64,000 nucleotides of DNA from Methanomassiliicoccales archaeon PtaU1.Bin124 (GCA_002067865.1 MVRC01000015.1:186001-250000); one strand, 5' to 3'. Shown: positions 26,469-35,182, numbered from the stretch's first letter. Numbers and translations: made by a program. The notes: generated from the letters alone by a model not told the origin.

Positions 26469-27812
26469 TCAAACCCTTTTTTCTATCTCCCTGTTGACGC
26501 ATTCCACGATCTCCTTCGAGGAATGGCGTCCTTTTGTCTCTTTCATCAAATGACCGATGACAGAGTTGGCGGCCTTCGGGTTGGTCCTGTAGTCCTTGAC
26601 GACCTCAGGATGCTTGTCGAGGAACTGGTTCACCAGCACTTCGATATCACGCCCGCCCTCGTCCGATGTTGACACCTCGGCCATTCCGACCATGGCCAGG
26701 AGACGCATCTTGGCCTCGTTGTCGTTGATGCGGCCGTCCGAATCGGCCTTGATCACATCGATGATCTCCCCTTTCTTTTCGCCCAGGATCGGTTCGAACT
26801 TGCTCCAGTTCGAGTTGATCGGTCCGAGGAGCCACTGTACCGCCTTCTCCGGAGGGACCTTGCTGCACGTCTCCTCGAAAAGGTCCGCCAGGTTCATCGA
26901 TGTCAGTACCAGTTGCTTGGCGGTCGCTTCCGGGATGGAACATTGCTTGGCCAGGCGTTCTGCGCGCATGAAGGGGGTTTCGGGCAACTTGATGGCCGCG
27001 GCCATTGCGCCTATCTCGTACTCTCCCAGGTCAGGTTCGCCGATGTAACCATAATCCTCTTCGAACTCCTTCTCCCTGGCCGGAAGCGTCACCTTGCGCT
27101 CCTCATCATATCTGCGGGTCTCCCTGACGATCTTCTTGCCGGCCTCCAGCATCTTCGCCTGCCTGGTGGCCTCGTAGCTGAGCGCCTTCTCCATGTTCCT
27201 CAGGCCGGAGACGTTCTTGACCTCGACCCGCTCCTCTCCCACAGAGATGTTGCAGTCGACCCTGATCGACTGTTCATCCTGCACAGAAATGCCGACAAGA
27301 TAGCGAAGCTCGGTGGTGAGCTGGTTGATGAACTCCCTCGCCTCTGCAGGCGAGCTCATGTCAGGTGCCGTGACGATCTCGACCAGCGGGATGCCGCTGC
27401 GGTTATAATCGATCAGCGAGACCTCCTCGCCGCTTCGTCCGACCCTGCGGATCCGGCCCGGGTCCTCTTCGATATGGACCCTCCAGATGCCGATGCGCTT
27501 GCCGTTGAGGTCGTAATGGCCGTCGACCCCGAGCGGAGACTCGTACTGGGTGATCTGGAAGTGCTTCGGCAGGTCAGGATAGAAATAGGTCTTGCGGGAG
27601 AACCAGATCTTCTGGTTCATGTGGCAATCCAGGAACCTGGCGACCATAAGGCCATATTCCAGCGCTTTCCGGTTCAAGGAGGGCCTGGAACCAGGGAAGC
27701 CCAGGCAGGTCGGGCAGACCGAGCTGTTGGGCTGGTCCGCGGTGGTCGGGCAGGAACAGAAGAGCTTCGACTTCGTGGGAAGCTGCAGGTGGATCTCCAG
27801 TCCGATCTTCAT
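26469..27812 (-). CDS. gatB: Asp-tRNA(Asn)/Glu-tRNA(Gln) amidotransferase subunit B
   Basis: 447 residues. GatB binds the misacylated tRNA and activates its side chain with ATP. Seen: IGLEIHLQL at the N-terminus, zinc cysteines C19, C21, C33 and C36 (FCSCP and CPTCLGFPGS), FYPDLPKHFQITQYE, IDYNRSGIPLVEIVTAPD, a helical domain and a C-terminal YqeY-like tail. Slightly shorter than bacterial GatB. Its ATG overlaps the gatA stop. Ends two bases from the convergent aspS stop. Confidence 0.96.
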   Translation of the reverse strand: MKIGLEIHLQLPTKSKLFCSCPTTADQPNSSVCPTCLGFPGSRPSLNRKALEYGLMVARFLDCHMNQKIWFSRKTYFYPDLPKHFQITQYESPLGVDGHYDLNGKRIGIWRVHIEEDPGRIRRVGRSGEEVSLIDYNRSGIPLVEIVTAPDMSSPAEAREFINQLTTELRYLVGISVQDEQSIRVDCNISVGEERVEVKNVSGLRNMEKALSYEATRQAKMLEAGKKIVRETRRYDEERKVTLPAREKEFEEDYGYIGEPDLGEYEIGAMAAAIKLPETPFMRAERLAKQCSIPEATAKQLVLTSMNLADLFEETCSKVPPEKAVQWLLGPINSNWSKFEPILGEKKGEIIDVIKADSDGRINDNEAKMRLLAMVGMAEVSTSDEGGRDIEVLVNQFLDKHPEVVKDYRTNPKAANSVIGHLMKETKGRHSSKEIVECVNREIEKRV

Positions 27813-29137
27813 GCTCCCACCTCCGGGATGTGATATTCAAAGCCCTGCTCCCATCTCTTGGCGAACTTCACCAATGCCCCTTCCTCCCAGTGCGGCGTGA
27901 CCAGCTGCATCCCCACTGGCATCTTTCCGACATAGCCGCACGGGACTGAGATGTGCGGCAGGCCCGTTAGGTTTGGCGGCAAGGTGAGGAAATCGGTGAG
28001 GTAGATATCCACCGGCCGCATGTTCTTGATGTCATCGAACCGCGGCGCCACCATGGGCATGGTGGGCGACGCCACCGCGGCATACTCCTTAAAGATACTG
28101 GCATACTCCTGGATGATGGTGTTGCGAACGCTCAACGCCTTGAGATAATATTTGTCGCGGAAACCGACCATGCGGCAGAACGTTCCCAGCAGTATGCGCC
28201 GCTTGGCCTCCTCACCGAAGCATTCCGTCCTGACGCCGGAGAAGTAATCGTTGAAGTGTTGATGATATTCGTTCCCCATCACCCCGTAACGCATCCCCGC
28301 ATATCTGGCCAGGTTTGTCGAGGCCTCGGTGGTTGCCAGCACGTAGTAGGCTGGCATCGCGAACTTGAGCGAGGGCATGTCGACTGATACGATCTCTCTT
28401 CCCATCTCAGCGCTCACTCTCTGCACCGCAGCATTGAACGCATCCAGCACCTTGGGTTCGACACCCTCCAGGCACTCCTTCGGCACGGCGATGGGGCCAG
28501 AGCGGTCCTTCGACATGTCCAGCTGCGTCTGGCAGCATGAGGTCGGGTCACGAGGGTCCGGACCGGATATGACCGGCAGGAGCTTTTCGATCAAGCTGAC
28601 GTTGCGGGAGAGCAGGCCGACCTTGTCTAGGGAGTTACCGTAGTCGATCAGGCCGTAGCGCGAAACCCTTCCGTAGGTGGGGGTGATCCCGACCACGCCG
28701 CAGAACGATGCTGGGCAGGAGATGGAACCTCCAGTCGATACGCCTAGGGCCGCATGGCCAGCGATCAATGCCGCAGCTACCGCTGCCCCACCGCTGGACC
28801 CCCCGCAGGCCCTTTCCCTGTCGAAGGGGTTCAGCGGCACACCGAAGGCACTGTTCGTGCTGAAGGTACCGAAGCCGAACTCGTCCATGTTCGTCTTGCC
28901 GAGAAGAAGGCCGCCAGCATGTCGCAGCCTCTTGACGGGCTCGGCATCGAACGGCGGCCTGTACCCTTCCAGTATCCTTGAGCCGGCCCTGGTCTGGAAA
29001 TCTTTAGTGCAGAGGTTATCCTTCGCTGAGAACGTGAACTTGCTTTCCCCTTCCGGCTGTATTTCCAGCATCTCGCAGAACGCCCTATGCCTTTCGTTCT
29101 GCCTCTTTAACCAATCCAGATCGAAGCGGGCGATCAC
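27809..29137 (-). CDS. gatA: Asp-tRNA(Asn)/Glu-tRNA(Gln) amidotransferase subunit A
   Basis: 442 residues, amidase-signature enzyme that releases ammonia from glutamine or asparagine for GatB. The Ser-cisSer-Lys triad is visible: K39 (FSAKDN), S114/S115 in CGGSSGGAA, and nucleophile S138 in STGGSISCPASF. The usual DTGGSIRQPA element reads STGGSISCPA here, an unusual variant close to the active site. Overlaps gatB and gatC by four bases each. Confidence 0.94.
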   Translation of the reverse strand: MIARFDLDWLKRQNERHRAFCEMLEIQPEGESKFTFSAKDNLCTKDFQTRAGSRILEGYRPPFDAEPVKRLRHAGGLLLGKTNMDEFGFGTFSTNSAFGVPLNPFDRERACGGSSGGAAVAAALIAGHAALGVSTGGSISCPASFCGVVGITPTYGRVSRYGLIDYGNSLDKVGLLSRNVSLIEKLLPVISGPDPRDPTSCCQTQLDMSKDRSGPIAVPKECLEGVEPKVLDAFNAAVQRVSAEMGREIVSVDMPSLKFAMPAYYVLATTEASTNLARYAGMRYGVMGNEYHQHFNDYFSGVRTECFGEEAKRRILLGTFCRMVGFRDKYYLKALSVRNTIIQEYASIFKEYAAVASPTMPMVAPRFDDIKNMRPVDIYLTDFLTLPPNLTGLPHISVPCGYVGKMPVGMQLVTPHWEEGALVKFAKRWEQGFEYHIPEVGA

Positions 29138-29406
29138 GAGAGCTTAGGCCCCCTGATGTAGCCGTCATAGGAGTCCATGTGCTTGGTGAGCTCATATGGG
29201 TCGATGTCGATCGCAGGTTCATCCTCTCTCAGGACATCCTGCACGGGCACAGGGTTGAAGTCAAAATTCTCCGAAGAGGGTGCCGAATCCAGGACAGCAA
29301 AGCTGTCGAGGATGTCCTGAAGGTCCTTGCCATACTTGTCGAGTTCCGCCTCTGTCAATCTGAGACGGGCCACCTTCGCCACCCTTGCGACCGTTTCTTT
29401 CTCCAT
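29134..29406 (-). CDS. gatC: Asp-tRNA(Asn)/Glu-tRNA(Gln) amidotransferase subunit C
   Basis: 90 residues from the ATG at 29406; KVARLRLTEAELDKYGKDLQDILD and the C-terminal proline-rich belt (PVPVQDVLREDEP) that wraps around GatA are typical. GatC stabilises the A-B interface. An extension to 29457 adds 17 residues that are not family-like. First gene of gatCAB. Confidence 0.93.
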   Translation of the reverse strand: MEKETVARVAKVARLRLTEAELDKYGKDLQDILDSFAVLDSAPSSENFDFNPVPVQDVLREDEPAIDIDPYELTKHMDSYDGYIRGPKLS

Positions 29407-29744
29407 GATGTTCGCCTCGGAGCTAAATGAGACCGACATGTACCCCAATATTCTCAATCTTTCGCTAGAATGGACATACCAGAATTCTTATCAAAGATGA
29501 TTACTTTATAAAATAATCATTTCTGATTATCTTTTCAGATAGGCCAGATTATTTTTACATGGGGTGGATATTAATTTAATTTTCATAATCGATAATACTA
29601 TCCAGATATCGCTTTTTTCCATATTTTGATAACAATATTTATTCTGTAATTTTTATGTTTCAGTTAAAATTATATTTAAATATCCGGGCAATTATTATCA
29701 TTATCGAGTAAGGTAGAAATTCTGCCTATCAGGGGAGATGAAGG
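29407..29744. other. 338-nt AT-rich divergent intergenic region
   Basis: No gene seen. It is much richer in A+T than the flanks and contains several GATTA/TAATC elements (about 29497-29550), a partly palindromic GATTA...TAATC around a TTATAAAA box that may promote gatC, and the archaellin promoter at 29670-29682. The low G+C suggests a regulatory region or a foreign junction. Confidence 0.55.
29670..29682 (+). promoter_or_regulatory. TATA element of the archaellin-like gene
   Basis: TTATATTTAAATA; predicted start near 29703. The leader has a compact quasi-palindrome GGTAGAAATTCTGCC (29712-29726) and a strong AGGGGAG ribosome-binding site at 29731-29737, eight bases before the ATG. Confidence 0.55.
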
Positions 29745-30332
29745 ATGTTGCCGAAATATTGGTTCAAGCTTGACCTTCGCGGAGAGGCCGGTGTGGCGAC
29801 AACGCTGGTGATAACCTCGTTGCTCCTTGTCTCCGGGGCTGCTGCCACCACAGTCATCGATACGAACAACGATTATCAGCAGCAGGCCGAGTCGACCGCC
29901 ATCGAAGCGATAAATGAAGTCGCGACCGGCCTCACAGTGATAGATGTCATAGGTCATGTCGAATCTTATTCAGTGAATAAGCTGGACCTAGTGGTCCGCT
30001 TGAACCCAGGGAGCCCGGATATCGACGTTTCCGGCCTCACCGTGGTCTTTACCTCACTGACGGATTCCATCACTTACACTTTCAATGCAACTGACCCGGC
30101 CTACCGCTTCGAGGCCAAGCAGTTGAACATCGCTTCGGGAACGGGCGTTTGGAAGGACAACAGCAGCAAGATCATGGGCTCAGGAGACCTCATTAAGATC
30201 ACCATAACCGGGTTCGAGATCCAACATGGTCGGTCTGCTAAAGTGAACATCATTCCTGCGTTCGGTCAGGAGAACTTCGTAAAGCTCAACGTCCCAGATG
30301 CGCTGGTAGGGTCGTTTGTGACGCTGAGATAA
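29745..30332 (+). CDS. Archaellin/type IV pilin-like protein
   Basis: 195 residues. The N-terminus has a class III signal: short positive leader ending RGEAG, then a hydrophobic helix VATTLVITSLLLVSGAAAT (about 17-35), as in archaellins (FlaB) and archaeal pilins processed by FlaK/PibD. The rest is beta-rich with few charged clusters. Immunoglobulin-like archaellin outer domains look like this. No fla/arl genes (FlaI, FlaJ, FlaG) flank it. It could be an archaellum filament protein encoded away from its machinery, or a pilin with another role. Confidence 0.78.
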   Translation: MLPKYWFKLDLRGEAGVATTLVITSLLLVSGAAATTVIDTNNDYQQQAESTAIEAINEVATGLTVIDVIGHVESYSVNKLDLVVRLNPGSPDIDVSGLTVVFTSLTDSITYTFNATDPAYRFEAKQLNIASGTGVWKDNSSKIMGSGDLIKITITGFEIQHGRSAKVNIIPAFGQENFVKLNVPDALVGSFVTLR

Positions 30333-30639
30333 ACCCAATCCAATTATATTTTTCAACATATTTCCCAAAATTTTGTCATCGGGCCCCCAAATCTCTTATG
30401 GTCCAAGCATCGAATGGTTCCTTCAGATCATACGCTGGCCTACTCCTACTCATGGCATATGTCCAAACAGGACATGGGATGAGGTGGATCCTGAGGAAGA
30501 GGCCGCAACCCAAACCCAATAAGGCATCTGGCCATCGAAGAGGTCTTCAGCGTCCCCTCTGGACGATTCAATACCAATAATGGCCACGATAACGATAAGT
30601 TTAACAATCCCCAGGCATTTCTTGAGTCCAAGTGATCCG
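30333..30639. other. 307-nt intergenic region without a recognised gene
   Basis: Short ORFs on both strands (a 60-codon ORF on plus) lack protein-like character, start sites and family resemblance. It contains a likely promoter for the TPR gene (AAGTTTAACAAT around 30596-30607). Nothing else stands out. Confidence 0.55.
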
Positions 30640-31131
30640 ATGTCCGATGAGTATGAAAAGCTGATGAAGCAAGGATTCCAGGCCATGAGCGAGGGCGAGT
30701 ACCAGGCCGCTCTGTCCAAGTTTGACAAGGCCATAAAGCTCGACCCCAAGAACGCCGAGGCCTACCTGGCGAAGGCTGATGCAGGTGTCCTTGTTCCGAA
30801 GGTCTCTCAAGAGGAGATCGAGGCCCTATACAAGAAGGCCATCGAGCTCCAGCCGGACAACCCGTTCATCTACCAGTCATATGCCGCGTTCTGTATGGAC
30901 ACCGGCAAGTTCAACGAGGCCGAGACCGCGTACAACAAGGCCGCCGAGAACGATCCCGACAGCGCCCCGTACTATTACTCGGAGTTCGGCGTAGAATACT
31001 ACCGCCGCGCACCAGTGGTCTACGAGCAGCACCTGGACGACAAGACCAGGGAGATCATCGCCAAGAAGGCGTTGAAGTATCTGCTGAAGTCCATCGGCAT
31101 GGACGAGGCGACGGCGAAGAAGCTGCTCTGA
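30640..31131 (+). CDS. TPR-repeat protein
   Basis: 163 residues with about three tetratricopeptide repeats: LMKQGFQAMSEGEYQAALSK, then AYLAKADAGV..., then IYQSYAAFCMDTGKFNEAETAYNKAAENDPDS, each with the small-large-small pattern and the DP/NP turn (LDPKNAEA, LQPDNPF). It is cytosolic, with no signal or membrane helix. TPR proteins are scaffolds; the partner is unknown. The start is ATG 30640, about 40 nt after the promoter; longer ORF starts at 30580 are not credible. Confidence 0.85.
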   Translation: MSDEYEKLMKQGFQAMSEGEYQAALSKFDKAIKLDPKNAEAYLAKADAGVLVPKVSQEEIEALYKKAIELQPDNPFIYQSYAAFCMDTGKFNEAETAYNKAAENDPDSAPYYYSEFGVEYYRRAPVVYEQHLDDKTREIIAKKALKYLLKSIGMDEATAKKLL

Positions 31132-31136
31132 ACGGG

Positions 31137-31313
31137 TCACCGCAATAGGTCATCGGGATCGGGGGCGACCCCTTTCCCTCTCTTCTTCATTCCACAATCC
31201 ATGCAGGTCCGGGTCTCCGGATCGTAATGATCTGGACAAAGCAATTTTCCGCAGATCATGCAGGTATGCCTGGCAGGTTTGCCGCAATATGCGCAGAGAC
31301 CTAGCATCTCCAT
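31137..31313 (-). CDS. Small zinc-finger protein (58 residues)
   Basis: A 58-residue protein with regular metal-binding spacing: C7-x2-C10, C18-x2-C21, C26-x2-H29 and C37-x2-C40, enough for two zinc ions in a cross-braced fold (compare AN1, HIT or B-box fingers). It starts seven bases after the stop of the phosphoglycolate phosphatase gene and shares its strand, so it is the tail gene of the mptA-pgp operon. No role is known. The Cys/His spacing makes chance unlikely. Confidence 0.75.
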   Translation of the reverse strand: MEMLGLCAYCGKPARHTCMICGKLLCPDHYDPETRTCMDCGMKKRGKGVAPDPDDLLR

Positions 31314-31320
31314 GCTAATG

Positions 31321-32025
31321 TCATTGCAGGTCGGAGCATTTACAGGTTATCATGCCAAGGTAGACCAGCCCCTCGGCCACGCCGGCCGAGTGCTTGCCTA
31401 GCGTCACGTACTTCGCAGCGGCCTTGGCGGCAGGCGAGGCGTTGCCGACCGCGATGCCATACCCACACTCCTTCAGCATCTTCACGTCGTTGTCAGCATC
31501 ACCGAACGCGACGACCTCGTCCATTCCAATTCCCAAGATATCGCAGGCCTTCCTTACTCCGGAGACCTTGCTGTGCCCCTTCTCCATGATATGGATGGCA
31601 AATCCAGTTGCCTCGATCTCGACATCCCAGCCCTGTAGCGCCCCCCTTACCTTGGTCAAGTCGTTGCTCCGCTTCAGGGCCACCTCGGTCAACCGCCAGT
31701 TGTCAGTGAACAGTCGTTCGACACCTGGCATGACCTCCTGCAGATGCTGGTAGGCCTTCCAAGGCATCTCGCCGGAATGTAACCTGAAGATCTTCTCATT
31801 GTAGGATATCACTCCGCCGTTCTCGGCGATGACAGGCCCATCCAGTCCGATGAACGCGCTGAGGCCATAGGCCACAGGCAGAACGTTTCCGCTGGCCAGC
31901 ATGACCTTGTATCCTAATGATTGCGCCTGCCGCAACGCCTCAATGCCCTGGGCCTGGATGTGCTTCTCCGCATCTGTTATCGTGCCGTCCACATCGCACA
32001 CGATGGCCTTGTAAGGGCGGTCCAT
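31321..32025 (-). CDS. Phosphoglycolate phosphatase, archaeal HAD type
   Basis: 234-residue HAD-superfamily hydrolase. Motif I is VCDVDGTIT (nucleophile D10), motif II LASGN, and motif IV GDADNDVKML; the cap region between is the Cof/C2 type seen in Thermoplasma TA0175, which hydrolyses phosphoglycolate made by DNA repair or metabolism. The ATG at 32025, eight bases after the mptA stop, gives the family N-terminus; the ORF extension to 32217 is inside mptA. Confidence 0.88.
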   Translation of the reverse strand: MDRPYKAIVCDVDGTITDAEKHIQAQGIEALRQAQSLGYKVMLASGNVLPVAYGLSAFIGLDGPVIAENGGVISYNEKIFRLHSGEMPWKAYQHLQEVMPGVERLFTDNWRLTEVALKRSNDLTKVRGALQGWDVEIEATGFAIHIMEKGHSKVSGVRKACDILGIGMDEVVAFGDADNDVKMLKECGYGIAVGNASPAAKAAAKYVTLGKHSAGVAEGLVYLGMITCKCSDLQ

Positions 32026-32032
32026 GAAAAGA

Positions 32033-32914
32033 TCACTCGGCGGTGCGAATCTCGCCCAGGGTCGTGACCCTCTCGGCGAAGGCATTGTGCTTGTGGATCG
32101 ACTCCTGGCTCTCGCTTCTGACGGTGACGACCGTGTCGTCCGGCAGATGCTTGAACTTTTCCAGGATCTTGGTGAGGTTGGCCCTAACCACATCTTCCAC
32201 GAACTTCGGGTTGTCATGGGCCACGATGACCACTTGGGCTTCCTCCGCCCTCTTCAATATCTCGAAGGTGGGGCTGCTGAAGGAGCTCTCCACGATGTCG
32301 ATGAGGTCGTTCGCCTCGACATCATAATCCTCGGGCACTTCCATCATGACGGTCGTGACATTGCGCTGGTTGTGGGTGATGTTCGGCCCGTCCTTGGTCT
32401 TGTCCCTCAGGTTGCCATACTTCAGGTCCGCCACGGTCTCCATGGCGCATGGGCAGGCGGTCATGCCGATGACCTCCACGCCAATCATCTTCTTCATGCC
32501 ATTGCCGCGCTTGGCGACGGCCCTGGCCAAAAGCTTGTAGGATTCCATGGTGCGCCGGCCGCTGGGCACGGTCCTTTCCATGAAGTAATCAGCGGTGATG
32601 AGCACCTCTGAGAACGAGGCATATTCGTGCCTTTCCAGCAGGTCCTTTCCCATGGTAGCGGCCAGTTCCTCCAATCCCTTCACCGGATGGGACAAGGAAT
32701 TCTCCACCACATCGGAGATGACCTCGAGGTTACGGGACAGATGGGAACCTTTCTGGCTGGAAGGAAGGTCGACGAAGACGTCGATGACGCAGAACAGAGT
32801 GACGGTCTTTCCCCCACGGCAGACCTGGACCGGCTTCTTTACTCCTGTAACACCGACCCTGGACAACATGAATCCGTTCGATAGCCTACGGTTCTGCACA
32901 TCTGTCAAAGACAT
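32033..32914 (-). CDS. mptA: GTP cyclohydrolase MptA (FolE2/GCYH-IB family)
   Basis: 293 residues. It opens GTP to a 7,8-dihydroneopterin cyclic phosphate, the first step towards tetrahydromethanopterin and shared with 7-deazaguanine (archaeosine) precursors. Seen: GVTGVKKPV, DLPSSQKGSHLSRN (a family hallmark), GMTACPCAMET with the metal Cys, NITHNQRNV and VVRANLTKILEKF. Operon mptA-pgp-small zinc protein. In methanogens the product feeds C1 metabolism. Confidence 0.95.
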   Translation of the reverse strand: MSLTDVQNRRLSNGFMLSRVGVTGVKKPVQVCRGGKTVTLFCVIDVFVDLPSSQKGSHLSRNLEVISDVVENSLSHPVKGLEELAATMGKDLLERHEYASFSEVLITADYFMERTVPSGRRTMESYKLLARAVAKRGNGMKKMIGVEVIGMTACPCAMETVADLKYGNLRDKTKDGPNITHNQRNVTTVMMEVPEDYDVEANDLIDIVESSFSSPTFEILKRAEEAQVVIVAHDNPKFVEDVVRANLTKILEKFKHLPDDTVVTVRSESQESIHKHNAFAERVTTLGEIRTAE

Positions 32915-32997
32915 ATGAATCGTTCCTCCATTCCAGCATGGTTCTTAAATCAATTCCATTCAACAATTAATTCGGTAGTATGTTGAAGATTTGGTTA

Positions 32998-34107
32998 TCA
33001 TTTGACCTGGATGAGCTTGTAGTCCCTCTCCCCAAGTCCCAGCTTTTCTGCATATTCCAACTGCCCATGCCAATCGAAATCGTACAGGTTGCGGAACTTG
33101 TCCTCACCCGGTTTCATCGCCCCGGTCAATGCGCTCTCCCTCGCCCCCATCTGCTTGTTGACCAGATCGGCCGATGCCTGATCGATGGAGACGATGTCCT
33201 TCGAAGCCAGTATGCCTACGTTCGGCACGATGCCGACGTCACTCCAGGAAGCGCAGTCGCAGTAGGGCGACACGTCCATGATGAACGTGATGTAGCCGAA
33301 CTTCTCCTTCCTCCCTTTGGTGATGGCATAGCAGTATTCCACCACCTTCTCCTGCAGGGCCGTGGTGTCCATGGTCCAGTCGCTCGGTTCCATGGCCGCG
33401 AACTGGCAGACCACCAGGCACTCCCCGCAGCCAATGCATTTCTTCTCATTGATGACTGACTTCCGTTCCTTCACCTGGATCGCATTTCCGGGGCAGTGAG
33501 AGGCACAATTGCCACACCCCCTGCACACGCTCTCGTTCACCTTCGGCCTCATTCCGCTGTGCATCTCCAGCTTGCCTGCTCTGGAACCGAATCCCATGCC
33601 CAGGTTCTTCATGGCCCCGCCGAACCCGGTCATCATGTGTCCCTTCAGATGGGTGACGCACATCACCGCGCTGGCCTCCATGGCTGCCGCTCCGATCTTC
33701 GCGGTGCGGCAATGCTTCTGGTTTATATCGACCTCGACCTGGCTGTTCCCTTTGAGCCCGTCCGCGATGACGACCGGGGCGTTCACCACAGGGTATGTGA
33801 AACCATGCCGGGCCGCGGTCCAGAGATGGTCCACCGCATTGGAGCGGGAACCGACGTACAAGGTGTTGCTGTCAGTTAGGAATGGTCTTCCACCTTCTGC
33901 CTCTACCAGTTCCACCACCCTCTGCACCAATTGAGGCCGGAGGAAGGCCGTGTTACCTGATTCGCCGAAATGCAATTTGATCGCGACCAGGTCTCGGTCG
34001 GTGATCGCGTCGGCCAGTTTTGCCCTTTTGAACAGGCGGGAGACCTTTTCCACGGTCTTTTCGCGATCTGAGGAGGCACGGAGATTGGAGAAATAGACTT
34101 CTGACAT
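32998..34107 (-). CDS. DUF362 protein with two [4Fe-4S] clusters
   Basis: 369 residues. Residues 1-190 are a DUF362 domain (AIKLHFGESGNTAFLRPQ and THLKGHMMTGFGGAMKNLGMG); residues about 195-255 carry CRGCGNCASHCPGNAI and CIGCGECLVVCQFAAM ferredoxin motifs, and a further conserved C-terminal region follows (SPYCDCASW). These proteins are uncharacterised iron-sulfur proteins common in anaerobes. The ATG at 34107 is used; the ORF above it overlaps the divergent rnhB gene and is not real. rnhB starts 84 nt away on the other strand. Confidence 0.88.
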   Translation of the reverse strand: MSEVYFSNLRASSDREKTVEKVSRLFKRAKLADAITDRDLVAIKLHFGESGNTAFLRPQLVQRVVELVEAEGGRPFLTDSNTLYVGSRSNAVDHLWTAARHGFTYPVVNAPVVIADGLKGNSQVEVDINQKHCRTAKIGAAAMEASAVMCVTHLKGHMMTGFGGAMKNLGMGFGSRAGKLEMHSGMRPKVNESVCRGCGNCASHCPGNAIQVKERKSVINEKKCIGCGECLVVCQFAAMEPSDWTMDTTALQEKVVEYCYAITKGRKEKFGYITFIMDVSPYCDCASWSDVGIVPNVGILASKDIVSIDQASADLVNKQMGARESALTGAMKPGEDKFRNLYDFDWHGQLEYAEKLGLGERDYKLIQVK

Positions 34108-34191
34108 CAAATATGGAGTCCTTTTCCCCCTAGAAAAACCTTTTTTCTGGCCCTGGAAAGATTTAACATCCCGGTTCGGATGCCTTTTACG

Positions 34192-34833
34192 ATGCTGTGC
34201 GGGATGGATGAGGCAGGTAGGGGGCCAGTCATAGGTCCCTTGGTCATTGCCGGGGTCATGGTCGCGGACGAAGCCCCGCTGAGGGAGATGGGGGTGCGTG
34301 ACTCGAAGAAACTGACCCCTGCCCGCCGGTCCGAGCTGGACGTTCTCATAAGGAAAGTGGCAAAGGTGGACGTCGAGGTGATCGACGCTCTCACCATAGA
34401 TGCCAGGGGGGAAGGCTCCTTGAACGATCTGGAACTGGACCATTTCGCCATGATCATAGAGAGGATGAGACCGACCTCGGTCTTCGCCGACGCGTGCGAC
34501 CCCAGCGAGAGCGCATTCCACGACAAGCTGTCATCGAGGCTGAAGTATGTTCCAGAGATGACCTGTCGCCATAAGGCCGATGACCTGTTCCCCTGCGTCT
34601 CTGCCGCATCCATCGTGGCCAAGGTGCTGCGGGACCGCATAGTGGAGCAGATCGCCGCTGAGCTGGGTGAGGAGATCGGCAGCGGATATCCGGCCGACCC
34701 TACCACGAGAGCGTTCTTGAAAAGGTGGATAAAGGAGAAGAGGGATTTCCCGCCTCATACCAGGAAAAGCTGGAAGACCTGTCAGGAGATCCGTTCAGAG
34801 ACCCTGACCCGGAAGATCACAGATTGGGAGTGA
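34192..34833 (+). CDS. rnhB: Ribonuclease HII
   Basis: 213 residues; removes RNA from RNA-DNA hybrids and single ribonucleotides. The N-terminal CGMDEAGRGPVIGPLVIAG holds D6 and E7; FADACDP holds the third acid, and SGYPADPTTRAFL is the conserved Tyr/Asp region. ATG 34192 matches the family start and lies about 28 nt after the TATA-like GATTTAACA at 34160-34168; ATG 34180 is less likely. Followed after seven bases by the SCP2-like gene. Confidence 0.95.
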   Translation: MLCGMDEAGRGPVIGPLVIAGVMVADEAPLREMGVRDSKKLTPARRSELDVLIRKVAKVDVEVIDALTIDARGEGSLNDLELDHFAMIIERMRPTSVFADACDPSESAFHDKLSSRLKYVPEMTCRHKADDLFPCVSAASIVAKVLRDRIVEQIAAELGEEIGSGYPADPTTRAFLKRWIKEKRDFPPHTRKSWKTCQEIRSETLTRKITDWE

Positions 34834-34840
34834 AAAACAA

Positions 34841-35173
34841 ATGACGGTTAGGCCTCAGCTGGAAGACACGATCGCGAAGTTCCACAAGAAGGTAGAGAAG
34901 GACGCCGAGCTGAAAAAGGAGCTGCAGGGCGTCACCAAGAAGGTTAACATCAACCTCTGCACGGAGACCTATTGCTTCACGTTGAAGGACGCGAAGGTGG
35001 AAGGTTTCACCGAAGGACTGTACGATACATCCGACATCGTCATCGAATCGGATTGCCAGACAGTTGCCGATCTGTACAGCGGCAAGATGAAGGTCATGAA
35101 GGCCTGGGCATTGCGCAAGATCCGTCTGAAGGGCTCCCTGGAAGATGTCATGAAGCTGCGCAAGTTCTTCTGA
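34841..35173 (+). CDS. SCP2-like sterol-carrier domain protein
   Basis: 110 residues consisting of a single SCP2-like fold: KKVNINLCTETYCFTLKDAKVEGFTEGLYDTSDIVIESD and the typical LYSGKMKVMKAWALRKIRLKGSL motif region (about 78-103). SCP2 domains bind lipids or hydrophobic ligands; no ligand can be named. Probably cotranscribed with rnhB. Confidence 0.78.
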   Translation: MTVRPQLEDTIAKFHKKVEKDAELKKELQGVTKKVNINLCTETYCFTLKDAKVEGFTEGLYDTSDIVIESDCQTVADLYSGKMKVMKAWALRKIRLKGSLEDVMKLRKFF

Positions 35174-35182
35174 TTTGGGAAA

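Noticed and set aside
30398-30580. 60-codon ORF on plus between archaellin and TPR gene
   Set aside because: Composition, poor start context and lack of any recognisable pattern suggest a random ORF.
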